19,911 nucleotides of DNA from an uncultured Campylobacter sp. (GCF_937997405.1 NZ_CALKTL010000072.1:1-19911); one strand, 5' to 3'; positions 7,053 to 15,194 are shown, counted from the stretch's first letter. Translations and numbers: made by a program. The notes: generated by a model from the letters alone, not told the origin.

Positions 7053-7846
7053 CTGCTCCACGGCATTAGTAAAATTTCAAGCGGCTTGGTCACGAGATAA
7101 TCGAAAAGCGCCGTAAAGGCTATGACCAGGCACACGTAGGCCATGACCTCGACCGTATCGATATTTACGCGCGCTTCGGCGATCTTTGCGCCGATGCCAT
7201 CGTTCGCGCCCAAAAGCTCCGCCATCACAAGCACTTTCGCGCCGTTGCTAACCGCGACGTAGATCGCAGGAAGCAGCTGCTCGATTAGATGCGGCGCGTA
7301 GAGGTAGTGCAGCTTTTTTAAAATTGAGCTTTTGTAGCTGTCGAAAAGCTCGGTGTATTCGGCGCTTACGCTAGCCATCGCCTGCGCCGCGGACGCAAAA
7401 GTCATCGGCGCGACGACGATAACGACGGTAAAAAGCACGCTTTTATCGCCGAAATGAAACCAAAATATCGCAAGCACGATCCAGACAATGGGCGGCGTCG
7501 AAAGAAGCACGGTAATTAGCGGGTTTAAAAAGGCTCGCAGGCTTTTGAAATACCCCGCCGCAAGCCCGCTGCAAATCCCTGCAAAAAGCGCGAGGAAGGT
7601 GCCCGCAAGCGCGCGCTTAAGCGACAGGGCTAGATCGTTTGCGGCGAAATTTCTTAAAATTTCGCACGTCTTAAAAAAAACAGCCGCGGGTTCGGGCAGA
7701 ATAAGCGGCCCGTAAGCCTCGCTGGCCACCTGCCAAAGGGCTATGAAAAAGCACACCGCCCCTAGGCTCGCAAAGCCACCCCACAGATAGTCTATGACGT
7801 AAAACGCGGGATTTTGGGCTTTGCGAATTTTATCGATTTTTAGCAT
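7049..7846 (-). CDS. ABC transporter permease, NitT/TauT type
   Basis: Inner-membrane subunit (265 residues) of the binding-protein-dependent importer. About six hydrophobic helices are visible. The cytoplasmic coupling loop that contacts the ATPase is the EAA-type segment beginning EYTELFDSYKSS and running through LKKLHYLYAPHL to LLPAIYVAVSNG, typical of SsuC/TauC/NrtB proteins. It ends in MPWSR, overlapping the ATPase start, and its own ATG overlaps the stop of the binding-protein gene (ATGCTAA), with AAGGA about 12 nt upstream. These overlaps make co-translation of the operon very likely. The sequence alone does not name the solute: members of this family carry nitrate, aliphatic sulfonates, taurine, thiamine precursors and others. 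Confidence 0.93.
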   Translation of the reverse strand: MLKIDKIRKAQNPAFYVIDYLWGGFASLGAVCFFIALWQVASEAYGPLILPEPAAVFFKTCEILRNFAANDLALSLKRALAGTFLALFAGICSGLAAGYFKSLRAFLNPLITVLLSTPPIVWIVLAIFWFHFGDKSVLFTVVIVVAPMTFASAAQAMASVSAEYTELFDSYKSSILKKLHYLYAPHLIEQLLPAIYVAVSNGAKVLVMAELLGANDGIGAKIAEARVNIDTVEVMAYVCLVIAFTALFDYLVTKPLEILLMPWSR

Positions 7847-8799
7847 AGAAAAAATTCGTCCTTAGGCATCGCGCCGCCGAGGAGCTTAGGGTTAAATTCC
7901 ATCAAAATTTCATAAAATTTCAAAAGCTCGTCCTTGATCTCGCTAGGCTTTTTGACGCACAAATTCGACGTATCGATGCTCATAAATATCGCAGGCGGCG
8001 GCGCAGGGAAGAAATTTGTCCCGATCGCCGCGGCGCTTTGTTTGTTCGCTTTGATCCACGCAAGCGCGTCCGCTAAATCGGCATTTAAAATTTCAAAATC
8101 CGCCTTTTTTGCGGCGTAAAAATCGGTATCAGCGATGATGCCTGCTTGTGGGATTATGGGCTTTACCGAAAACGCCTGAGCCCACATATCGCTTAAATTT
8201 GCCCCTCGCTGTACGGCGATGCCCGATACTTTGCCCTTTAAGATCATGGCGCTTGCTAGCGGCTCGACCGTGATCGCGACGTCGTAGTCCTTAGCCAAAA
8301 ACAGCTGCGCGCTCTCTGCGGGGCTGGCGGTGTAGTCGATGTTTAGCCCGCTAATGCCCTGCTTTTTCGCTATGGCTCGTACGATTATGTCTAGCATATC
8401 GTTTTTAAAAGGCATGACGATCTTTTTGCCTTTCAGCTGCGCAAATTCCGTTATCTTCTCGCCCTTACTCATCACGAAATTTAGCCCCTCGGTGAGGATA
8501 TTTACCATACCGATCTTGCGCCCTTGATTTGCGAGGTTCACCCCCACGTTGCTAGGGCTCATCATGACCTTGTACTCGCCGCTTGCCACGCCCGCGCGCA
8601 GCTGATCGGGATCGCGCCAAAGCTCAAGCCTGGCGTCGTATTTTTTGCCGATCTGCCCCTGCATGCACGCAACACCGATGATGAGGCTAGGCATCGCGGG
8701 CGCGCCGTAGATAGCGAAGGCCTCCTTTGCAAAAAGAGGGCTAGCAAGCCCGCCAGCCGCCAACGCGGACGTTAGTTTTAAGAAATTTCTTCTTTGCAT
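7840..8799 (-). CDS. Tat-exported ABC substrate-binding protein, NitT/TauT (NMT1-like) type
   Basis: Periplasmic solute receptor of the importer, 319 residues. The N-terminus is a clear twin-arginine signal (QRRNFLKLT, then a small hydrophobic stretch and an ASPLFA|KEA-like cleavage site), so the protein is exported folded; there is no lipobox cysteine. The mature part resembles type II periplasmic-binding folds of the NMT1/SsuA class: a GVASGEYKVMMSPSNVG segment, a LKGKKIVMPFKNDMLD segment in which the loop after the KGKKI strand usually contacts ligand, and the AVTVEP-like segment DVAITVEPLAS. A GAGGAG-type Shine-Dalgarno sequence precedes the ATG. It is the first gene of an overlapping four-gene operon that ends in the NnrS-family gene, which hints at a solute used in nitrogen-oxide or metal physiology; this is inference. 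Confidence 0.88.
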   Translation of the reverse strand: MQRRNFLKLTSALAAGGLASPLFAKEAFAIYGAPAMPSLIIGVACMQGQIGKKYDARLELWRDPDQLRAGVASGEYKVMMSPSNVGVNLANQGRKIGMVNILTEGLNFVMSKGEKITEFAQLKGKKIVMPFKNDMLDIIVRAIAKKQGISGLNIDYTASPAESAQLFLAKDYDVAITVEPLASAMILKGKVSGIAVQRGANLSDMWAQAFSVKPIIPQAGIIADTDFYAAKKADFEILNADLADALAWIKANKQSAAAIGTNFFPAPPPAIFMSIDTSNLCVKKPSEIKDELLKFYEILMEFNPKLLGGAMPKDEFFLC

Positions 8800-8833
8800 C
8801 TTCTCCTCTTTTCATTCCTGCCAAACGGCAAGA

Positions 8834-8864
8834 TTTTGATAATCGATGTGCAATTATATCAAAA
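8834..8864. promoter_or_regulatory. Inverted repeat overlapping the -10 box of the ABC-nnrS operon
   Basis: TTTTGATA (8834-8841) and TATCAAAA (8857-8864) form an exact 8-bp inverted repeat with a 15-nt spacer. On the minus strand TATAAT (8858-8853) is a perfect -10 box within it, about 54 nt upstream of the ATG of the binding-protein gene. The site therefore sits where a repressor would act. It is not an FNR/NnrR box, since those have a 4-nt spacer between TTGAT and ATCAA. Confidence 0.5.
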
Positions 8865-8954
8865 ACAGGAGTGATTCGGTTTGATTAAGCTCAATAGTCC
8901 GGTTTTAAATTTTAATGCGCAAAATTCAAAACGTCCCGCAGCGGTAAAATTTTA

Positions 8955-8963
8955 TGCTAAAAT
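8955..8963 (+). promoter_or_regulatory. Extended -10 promoter of ilvD
   Basis: TGCTAAAAT matches an extended -10 (TGn-TAAAAT) and is preceded by an AT-rich tract, as in Campylobacter sigma-70 promoters. It lies 28 nt upstream of the ATG at 8992, which supports that ATG and argues against the upstream in-frame TTG at 8881 as a start. Confidence 0.6.
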
Positions 8964-8991
8964 GGAGAAGATTTCAATTCAAGGACATAAA

Positions 8992-10665
8992 ATGAGAAGC
9001 GACATCATCAAAAAGGGCTATACGCGTGCGCCGCACAGAAGCTTGTTAAGAGCGACAGGGCTAAAGGACGAAGACTTTGAAAAGCCCTTTATCGGCGTAG
9101 CAAACAGCTTCATCGAGATCATCCCGGGGCACTTTTTCCTCAACAAATACTCCGAAATTTTAAAAGACGAGATCCGCAAAAACGGCTGCGTGCCGTTTGA
9201 ATTTAACTGCATCGGCGTGGACGACGGCATCGCGATGGGACATAGCGGGATGCTTTATAGCCTGCCTAGCCGCGAGCTCATCGCAAACTCGATCGAAACG
9301 GTGATGAACGCGCATGCTCTAGACGCTCTCGTCTGCATGCCAAACTGCGATAAAATCGTACCCGGCATGGTAATGGGCGCGCTTCGCGTAAACGTACCGA
9401 CGGTTTTTGTTAGCGGCGGCCCGATGAAAAAGGGCTACACAAAAAAAGGCGAGCCGATCGACCTATCCACGGCGTTTGAGGCAGTGGGTAAATTTGAAAC
9501 CAAAGAGATCAGCGCAGAGGAGCTAAAAGAGATCGAGTGCGCCGCCTGTCCGAGCGGAGGCAGCTGCTCGGGGATGTTTACGGCAAACTCGATGAATACG
9601 CTGTGCGAAGCGATGGGTATCGCGCTAAAAGGCAACGGCACGGTGCCTGCGCTTACGCCTGAGCGCGAGGAGCTTATCAGACAGGCGGGGCGACGAATTT
9701 GCCAAATCGCGCTCGATGAAAAATACAAAATCCGAAATATCGTGAACGAAAAATCGATCCAAAACGCCCTAGTAGTCGATATGGCGATGGGCGGCAGCAG
9801 CAACACCGTGCTGCACATCCTGGCTATTGCGCGCGAAGCGGGGGTAAATTTACAGATCGCAGGACTTAACGAGATCAGCCGAAAGATCGCTCACATCGCC
9901 AAAATCAGCCCTAGCCTGCCAAACGTGCATATGGAGGACATCGACCGCGCGGGCGGACTAAGCGCCGTGATAAATGAAATTTCGCGTCGCGATAGCGGGT
10001 TGCTTGGGCTAGACGCACTAACCGTAAGCGGCGAAAGCCTAGGCGAGCGCGTCGGAGCTAGCGTCATAAAGGACGAATCGGTCATACGCAAGGTCGAAAA
10101 CGCCTACTCGCAGGTCGGCGGACTGGCGGTTTTGTTTGGAAATTTAGCCGAGCAGGGCTGCGTCATCAAGACCGCGGGCATCATCGGCGAGCGCAAATTT
10201 AGCGGCAAGGCCGTGTGCTTTAACAGCCAAGACGAGGCGATAGAGGGCATCTCAAGCGGCAAGGTAAACAAAGGCGACGTGGTCGTCATCCGCTACGAAG
10301 GGCCGCGCGGAGGTCCTGGCATGCAGGAGATGCTAAGCCCAACGAGCCTAATCATGGGGCGAGGTCTGGGCGCGGACGTGGCTCTCATCACGGACGGCAG
10401 ATTTAGCGGCGCTACGAGAGGGTTAAGCGTCGGGCACGTGAGCCCCGAAGCCGCCGAAGGCGGCATGATCGGGCTGCTGCGAGACGGCGACATCATCGAT
10501 ATCGACGTGGATACGTATGCAATCAACGTGCGCCTAGGCGAGGCCGAGATCGCCGCACGCAGGGCTAAATTTAAACCGCTTGAAAAACCGCTGCCGTATC
10601 GCTGGCTGCGAATGTATCGCAAGCTAGTAACGAACGCTAGCAACGGAGCGATTTTGGAGGCGTAA
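8992..10665 (+). CDS. ilvD: Dihydroxy-acid dehydratase
   Basis: Third common enzyme of valine, isoleucine and leucine synthesis: it dehydrates 2,3-dihydroxy-3-methyl acids to 2-keto acids. The frame is open from 8881, but the ATG at 8992 has AAGGA at 8981-8985 just before it, follows a promoter, and gives the family N-terminus MRSDIIKKGYTRAPHRSLLR and the usual length (557 residues). Visible landmarks: cluster cysteines in MPNCDK (C119) and ACPSGGSCSGM (C192), the MAMGGSSNT segment, YEGPRGGPGMQEM and ITDGRFSGATRG. At the position where [2Fe-2S] members have a third cysteine (PCH), this protein has glycine (IIPGH), as in the oxygen-sensitive [4Fe-4S] E. coli type; cluster type is inference. 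It is divergent from the ABC operon and convergent with leuC, another branched-chain amino acid gene. Confidence 0.97.
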   Translation: MRSDIIKKGYTRAPHRSLLRATGLKDEDFEKPFIGVANSFIEIIPGHFFLNKYSEILKDEIRKNGCVPFEFNCIGVDDGIAMGHSGMLYSLPSRELIANSIETVMNAHALDALVCMPNCDKIVPGMVMGALRVNVPTVFVSGGPMKKGYTKKGEPIDLSTAFEAVGKFETKEISAEELKEIECAACPSGGSCSGMFTANSMNTLCEAMGIALKGNGTVPALTPEREELIRQAGRRICQIALDEKYKIRNIVNEKSIQNALVVDMAMGGSSNTVLHILAIAREAGVNLQIAGLNEISRKIAHIAKISPSLPNVHMEDIDRAGGLSAVINEISRRDSGLLGLDALTVSGESLGERVGASVIKDESVIRKVENAYSQVGGLAVLFGNLAEQGCVIKTAGIIGERKFSGKAVCFNSQDEAIEGISSGKVNKGDVVVIRYEGPRGGPGMQEMLSPTSLIMGRGLGADVALITDGRFSGATRGLSVGHVSPEAAEGGMIGLLRDGDIIDIDVDTYAINVRLGEAEIAARRAKFKPLEKPLPYRWLRMYRKLVTNASNGAILEA

Positions 10666-10673
10666 TGAGCCTC
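10657..10673 (+). terminator. Weak hairpin at the end of ilvD
   Basis: GAGGC (10657-10661) can pair with GCCTC (10669-10673) around a 7-nt loop that contains the stop codon, followed by AAATTTT. The stem is short and the T tract poor, so it may be only a weak terminator. Confidence 0.25.
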
Positions 10674-11165
10674 AAATTTTAAAACATGCCGCCGTAAATT
10701 TGAACAAATTTGCAGCTTTTGCTAAATTTACGCGCAGGCTTTCGGCGCTAAATTTTAAAATTTAACCTAAACGAACGCTCGGTACATATTAAGGTAAGCG
10801 CGAATGCGATATTTGTTTGAAATTTTACTTATTACGCAAACAAGCCGAGCGAAGCGGAAACCTAAATTTAAACTCTGCACGTCGGCGTTTTAAGCATGAG
10901 TTTTACTTTAGCGGCGTTTACTAGAGTAAAATTCCAAATTTACGAGATTACGCCGATAGCAAAGTTTGAAATTTTACAAAATTTCATTTGCAAGCGGAAT
11001 TCTAATAGTGAAATTTCGTATATAACAGATAAAATTTCGCTGCAGAATTCCGAAAACTGTCCTTCCCATTTTTATACTCGCCAAGCTCTAGGACGCTACC
11101 GGAATTCTTCCGTTTATACTCAAAATTTACAAAGCGAGCGAAGTATAAATAAAGGCGGCTTAAAC
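10674..11165. other. Spacer between convergent ilvD and leuC, no convincing gene
   Basis: About 490 bp rich in AAATTT words and with several GAATTC/CCGGAATTC words (near 11000, 11044 and 11100). A plus-strand frame opens at 10896 and continues as antisense through the end of leuC to 11483, but it has no Shine-Dalgarno sequence and its second half is only a shadow of leuC. Two related CGAGCGAAG words (10844 and 11125) are the only other repetition noted. No RNA gene recognised. Confidence 0.5.
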
Positions 11166-12431
11166 CTACAAATCCCTCGGATCGGCAATCTTGCCTGCGA
11201 CGGCGCTAGCTGCGGCAACGGCGGAGTTTGCCAGATATACTTCGCTCGTTCTGTCGCCCATGCGGCCGACGAAATTTCGATTAGTCGTGCTTACGCAGCG
11301 CTCGCCCACGCCCAAAATCCCCATATAGCCGCCCAGGCACGCGCCGCAAGTCGGGTTGCTCACGACTGCGCCTGCCTCGACGAAAATATCCCACAGTCCC
11401 TCTTTTTGCGCGGCCAGAGCGATTTTTTGCGTCGCGGGCGTGATGATGAGGCGAGTTTTGCGCGCGACCTTGCGACCTTTTAAAATTTGCGCAGCGATCC
11501 GTAGATCGGAGAGCCTGCCGTTGGTGCAGCTGCCGATAAAAACCTGATCGACGGCGATATCATCGCGCACCGCCTCGCGCACGCTCTTGCCATTGCTAGG
11601 CAGGAACGGATACGCAATCACTGGATCAAGCTTGCTAACGTCAATCTCTAAAATTTGCTCATAGTTCGCGCCCTCGTCGGAGTAGTGAAATTTCGGCTTG
11701 GCGCGCAAATTTTTATCCGCCAAAAATTCCTTCGTGATCTCATCGACCGCGACGATACCGCTCTTGCCGCCCGCTTCGATCGCCATATTGCAAAGCGAAA
11801 ATCTGCTATCCATATCCAGATGCTCCAGCGCGTCGCCGCAGAACTCCAAAGCCTTGTAGCGCGCGCCGTCCACGCCGATGAGGCGAATCACTTCTAGGAT
11901 CAGATCTTTGCCGTAGATGTGCGGCGCGGGCTTGCCGTGAAAGACCACTTTGATCGTAGGCGGCACTTTAAACCAATTCTTGCCCGTTATCATCGCAAAA
12001 GCAAGATCGGTGCTGCCCATACCGGTCGCAAATGCCCCCAGCGCGCCGTGGGTACAGGTGTGGCTATCCGCGCCGATGATGACGTCACCGGGTACTACGA
12101 GCCCCTTTTCAGGCATCAGCGCGTGCTCTATACCCATATCTTTTTCGTCGAAATAGTTTTTCAAATCGTGCTTATAAGCAAACTCGCGTGAAATTTTAGC
12201 TTGGTTTGCGCTTAAAATATCCTTCGTAGGGATGTAGTGATCCATCACGATCGCAAAGCCGTCCGGGTTGGCGAGCTTTTTTGCGCCACTAAGCTCGAAC
12301 TGCTTGATCGAAATAGGCGTCGTGATGTCGTTGCCGATGACCATATCGATGGCGCTTTCGATGATCTGTCCCGCAAAAACCGCCTCGCCTACATGCTCGC
12401 TAAAAATTTTCTCCGTGATCGTCTGCTTCAT
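11166..12431 (-). CDS. leuC: 3-isopropylmalate dehydratase large subunit (HacA/LeuC type)
   Basis: Aconitase-family Fe-S subunit that, with LeuD, isomerises 2-isopropylmalate to 3-isopropylmalate in leucine synthesis. The 421-residue length fits the short HacA-like LeuC group, not the ~466-residue enterobacterial form. Cluster ligands are visible: C302 in GSCTNGR and C362/C365 in NPTCGACLGG. The GADSHTCTHGALGAFATGMG stretch is the family's substrate region. An AAGGAG site sits 7 nt before the ATG. No leuD lies next to it: the downstream side is a long spacer and then convergent ilvD. The small subunit must therefore be elsewhere in the genome. Homoaconitase-type activity is the main alternative, but a leucine role fits a Campylobacter and the ilvD neighbour. 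Confidence 0.93.
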   Translation of the reverse strand: MKQTITEKIFSEHVGEAVFAGQIIESAIDMVIGNDITTPISIKQFELSGAKKLANPDGFAIVMDHYIPTKDILSANQAKISREFAYKHDLKNYFDEKDMGIEHALMPEKGLVVPGDVIIGADSHTCTHGALGAFATGMGSTDLAFAMITGKNWFKVPPTIKVVFHGKPAPHIYGKDLILEVIRLIGVDGARYKALEFCGDALEHLDMDSRFSLCNMAIEAGGKSGIVAVDEITKEFLADKNLRAKPKFHYSDEGANYEQILEIDVSKLDPVIAYPFLPSNGKSVREAVRDDIAVDQVFIGSCTNGRLSDLRIAAQILKGRKVARKTRLIITPATQKIALAAQKEGLWDIFVEAGAVVSNPTCGACLGGYMGILGVGERCVSTTNRNFVGRMGDRTSEVYLANSAVAAASAVAGKIADPRDL

Positions 12432-12463
12432 AAAATCTCCTTGGTAATGTTTAAATTTGCGCG

Positions 12464-12469
12464 ATTTTA
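12464..12469 (-). promoter_or_regulatory. Possible -10 box of leuC
   Basis: Minus strand reads TTAGCTAAAATCG, with TAAAAT about 33 nt upstream of the leuC ATG in the 97-nt region shared with the divergent nitroreductase gene. No clear -35. Confidence 0.4.
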
Positions 12470-12501
12470 GCTAAAAAATCATAAATTTTTGCAATTTTAT
12501 G

Positions 12502-12507
12502 TATAAT
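12502..12507 (+). promoter_or_regulatory. -10 box of the nitroreductase-rqcH unit
   Basis: Perfect TATAAT after an AT-rich run, 21 nt before the nitroreductase ATG; the AAGGAG Shine-Dalgarno sequence is at 12516-12521. Confidence 0.6.
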
Positions 12508-12528
12508 TGAGCCGCAAGGAGCGAGACG

Positions 12529-13053
12529 ATGGAAATTTTAGATATTTTTGCAAACCGCAGAAGTGTAAGAAAATACGCGCAGGGGCCGCTTGAGGACGAG
12601 GCGCTGGATAAAATTTTAAAAGCGGGTCTGCTTGCGCCGTCGGGGCATGCACGCCGCCCGTGGGAGTTCATCCTCGTGCGCGACAAACGGATGCTTGAGC
12701 GGCTAAGCGGATGCCGCAGCAGCGGAGCGGATATGCTAAAACAGGCCGCGGCCGCGATCGTCGTGATCGCAGATGAGCGGAAGCAGGACGTCTGGATCGA
12801 GGACTGCTCGGTAGCGCTGGGCTACATGCACCTTGCCGCAAGCGCGCTAAATCTTGGCAGCTGCTGGGTGCAGGTAAGGCTGCGCGCCGCCGCGGACGGA
12901 CGCAGCTGCGAGGAGTTTTTGCGCGAGGCGCTGGGCTTTCCGCCAAATTTCAAAGCAGAAGCGATACTGGCTCTCGGAGTGCCGCAGCAGCGCCCGAGCC
13001 CGCATGATCTGCAGAAGCTAAATTTAAGCAAAATCCATAAAGAGAAATTTTAA
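12529..13053 (+). CDS. Nitroreductase-family flavoprotein
   Basis: A 174-residue FMN-dependent oxidoreductase of the short nitroreductase type, which uses NAD(P)H to reduce nitro compounds, quinones or flavins. The N-terminal FANRRSVRKYAQGP is the family's FMN-phosphate-binding RRSxRxF pattern, LLAPSGHARRPWEFILV is the second flavin contact, and the C-terminal part contains the segment EAILALGVPQQRP (usually G-Y-P). The middle DCSVALGYMHLAASALNLGSCW helix is typical of dimeric members. Promoter and AAGGAG site are clear. It is divergent from leuC and is followed after 5 nt by the rqcH-like gene, so the two are probably co-transcribed. True substrate unknown. Confidence 0.9.
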   Translation: MEILDIFANRRSVRKYAQGPLEDEALDKILKAGLLAPSGHARRPWEFILVRDKRMLERLSGCRSSGADMLKQAAAAIVVIADERKQDVWIEDCSVALGYMHLAASALNLGSCWVQVRLRAAADGRSCEEFLREALGFPPNFKAEAILALGVPQQRPSPHDLQKLNLSKIHKEKF

Positions 13054-13058
13054 CGCGT

Positions 13059-14381
13059 ATGAAGTATCAAAATTTAATTCAAATTTGCGAGTATCTACGC
13101 GCCAAACGCTTCCTTTCGCACATTAAGCGTGTAGGAGATAACCTTTTTAAAGTCTGCTTTGACGGCAACGAGACGCTGTTTTTTGATATGAATAAATCGG
13201 GCTGCAATATCCACGAAAATGACGCTTTTACCGAAGGTAAGGTTTACGCGGCGCCCTTTGATGTGCTACTTGCCAAGCGCTTTGTAAAATCGCGCATCAC
13301 CTCCGTTAGCGTGCCAGAAAATAATAGAATTTTATGCCTTAGCGTAAGCCAAAACGCAAGCTACAAAACCCAAAGCTCAAATATCTACTTCGAATTTACC
13401 GGGCGTTTTACAAACGTAATAATCACCGATGAAAACGATGTGATTTTAGAGGCGCTGCGGCACTTCGAGACGGAATTTAGACAGATCAAGGTAGGAAGAA
13501 AGCTCCGCCATCTGCCGCCTGCAAATATTAAAGAAGCCCCCGTGCCAAAAATTTCGGACTTTAGAGCATTTTTTCGCGCGGAATTTAACGCGCTAAATGC
13601 GGATCGCTTAAACTCGCTCAAATCCGCAAAAATCACGGCGCTAAATAAAAAGCTAGACTCGGTGCGCGAGGCTCTAAGCTCTTTGCAAAGCAGTGCTGAA
13701 CTACTGCGAAGCGCCGAGCTTTTAGGTGCGAAAGCCGCCTTGCTAAAAGAAAATATCTATAAAATTCCAACCAGCGCGCGAGAATTTACGCTGCAAAAAG
13801 GAGACGCCGAAGCGGTAGAATTTAAACTGCAAAAGCCTGCAAGCACCACTTTGGGTGAGCTTTACTCCGAGGCAAAGCGTATGCGCCAAAAGGCTGCTAA
13901 TATCCATATCGAAGAACAAAATTTAAAGGAGAAACTCGCGTTTTATGAGAATTTAAAATCGCTCATTCTCGCCGCACAGGATGCACACGAGATCGAAATT
14001 CTAATGCCCAAGCGCACGCAAACTAGGCAAAAAAGCAAGGAAAAAAATAGCGAATATGTAGCGAACTTTTATCTAGGAGATTTTAAAATCAGCGTCGGGA
14101 AAAACGAAAAAGGCAATGAGTTCTTACTAAAAAATAGCTCCAAATCCGACTATTGGTTTCATCTTAAGGACATTCCAAGCGCACACGTCATCGTAAAGAC
14201 AAATAAACAAAGTCTAAGCGAAGAGGTGATCGAATTCGCCGCTAAAATTTGTGTGAGCTTCAGTGCAAGCGGCAGCGGAAAATATCTCGTCGATTACACC
14301 AAACGTCAAAATGTCAAAATCAACGAAGGTGCTTTCGTAAACTACGTAAATTTTAAAACAATTAGCGTTTTAAAGCCGTAA
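13059..14381 (+). CDS. rqcH: NFACT-family ribosome quality-control factor (RqcH / Rqc2 homologue)
   Basis: Older annotations call this a fibronectin/fibrinogen-binding protein. In Bacillus subtilis the relative RqcH binds stalled 50S subunits and adds alanine tails that mark nascent chains for decay. The 440-residue product has an NFACT-N-like domain at 1-~160, two helical coiled-coil stretches (~175-220 and ~265-305), and the C-terminal NFACT-R domain (DYWFHLKDIPSAHVIV, then FSASGSGKYLVDYTKRQNV). It is shorter than the ~570-residue Firmicute proteins, as is normal in epsilonproteobacteria. The position that should hold the conserved Asp-Arg pair of NFACT-N reads Asn-Arg (about residues 89-90, in PENNRIL). 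It starts 5 nt after the nitroreductase stop and is followed by cdsA and dxr, as in C. jejuni Cj1349c-Cj1346c. Confidence 0.88.
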   Translation: MKYQNLIQICEYLRAKRFLSHIKRVGDNLFKVCFDGNETLFFDMNKSGCNIHENDAFTEGKVYAAPFDVLLAKRFVKSRITSVSVPENNRILCLSVSQNASYKTQSSNIYFEFTGRFTNVIITDENDVILEALRHFETEFRQIKVGRKLRHLPPANIKEAPVPKISDFRAFFRAEFNALNADRLNSLKSAKITALNKKLDSVREALSSLQSSAELLRSAELLGAKAALLKENIYKIPTSAREFTLQKGDAEAVEFKLQKPASTTLGELYSEAKRMRQKAANIHIEEQNLKEKLAFYENLKSLILAAQDAHEIEILMPKRTQTRQKSKEKNSEYVANFYLGDFKISVGKNEKGNEFLLKNSSKSDYWFHLKDIPSAHVIVKTNKQSLSEEVIEFAAKICVSFSASGSGKYLVDYTKRQNVKINEGAFVNYVNFKTISVLKP

Positions 14382-14396
14382 TAAGCGAGCTTGATG

Positions 14397-14402
14397 TATA
14401 AT
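14397..14402 (+). promoter_or_regulatory. -10 box upstream of cdsA
   Basis: TATAAT in the 48-nt gap between rqcH and cdsA, 28 nt before the cdsA ATG; AAGGA Shine-Dalgarno sequence at 14419-14423. It would let cdsA-dxr be transcribed independently of rqcH. Confidence 0.5.
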
Positions 14403-14429
14403 TCGTAAAATAAATTTTAAGGAAATTTT

Positions 14430-15194
14430 ATGAAGCAAAGAATAATCACGGCAGGAATTTTACTCGCCGTATTTTTGGCTCTAATTCTCATAAACGCCAG
14501 GTGGCTAAATTTCGCCGTATTTGCGCTGATACTCGTGCTTGCGTTTTTTGAAAGCCTCAAGTTATGGGGTTTAGAGGAAACTAGCAAAAAGTGGCTTGCG
14601 CTGGCGATCGCGTTTTTTGCGCTGCTACCATTTACGCAGACCGATGAGCCATTCGTCTCAGCGCTAAAAGTTAGCATCCTAATGATCCTATGCGTCGCCT
14701 CTGTCGTGGCCTTTACCAAGGGCCCCAGCCTAAAGATCACACTTCCTTTCATCTATCCCGTTGCGCCGATATTTTTTATGTGGGCGGCTTATGATGATTT
14801 CGGGGAAGTTTTTCACTTCGTTTGGCTGATCTTTATTATCGTAGCTAGCGATAGCGGCGCGTATTTTATCGGTAGAGCCTTCGGCAAAACTCCGCTAAGC
14901 GCCAGCTCGCCAAATAAAACCGTAGAAGGCGTACTAGGTGGTCTTGCGCTCGCGCTTATCGTTAGCCTCATTTATGCGCGCATCTTTACCAATATGCCGC
15001 CACTTGAAATTTTAGGAAAAACCATCATCATAGCAATTTTTGGCGTGTTTGGCGATCTGTTTGAGAGCTACCTAAAACGCGCGGCGGGTCTCAAAGACAG
15101 CGGCGCGCTCTTTCCCGGACACGGCGGGATCTTAGACCGCATCGACGGCTATATGTTCGGCGCGATCGCGATGGCGATAGTCTATTCATGGTAG
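14430..15194 (+). CDS. cdsA: Phosphatidate cytidylyltransferase (CDP-diacylglycerol synthase)
   Basis: Inner-membrane enzyme that makes CDP-diacylglycerol from phosphatidic acid and CTP, the branch point for phosphatidylethanolamine and phosphatidylglycerol. The 254-residue protein is a chain of hydrophobic helices. Its C-terminal part carries the family signature: ESYLKRAAGLKDSG, then LFPGHGGILDRIDG, matching S-x-L-K-R-x(4)-K-D-x-x-x-x-x-P-G-H-G-G-x-x-D-R-x-D, where the aspartates bind catalytic metal. The preceding SDSGAYFIGRAFGKTPLS loop is also conserved in CdsA. The last codons overlap the dxr start by 7 nt, and cdsA-dxr coupling is conserved in many bacteria. Confidence 0.96.
   Translation: MKQRIITAGILLAVFLALILINARWLNFAVFALILVLAFFESLKLWGLEETSKKWLALAIAFFALLPFTQTDEPFVSALKVSILMILCVASVVAFTKGPSLKITLPFIYPVAPIFFMWAAYDDFGEVFHFVWLIFIIVASDSGAYFIGRAFGKTPLSASSPNKTVEGVLGGLALALIVSLIYARIFTNMPPLEILGKTIIIAIFGVFGDLFESYLKRAAGLKDSGALFPGHGGILDRIDGYMFGAIAMAIVYSW

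Noticed and set aside
8834..8864. FNR/NnrR box
   Set aside because: Half-sites resemble TTGAT/ATCAA, but the spacer between them is 17 nt instead of 4.
10896..11483. 195-codon plus-strand frame between ilvD and leuC
   Set aside because: Its second half is antisense to leuC and mirrors leuC codons; the first half has no ribosome site and low-complexity content. Treated as a shadow frame.
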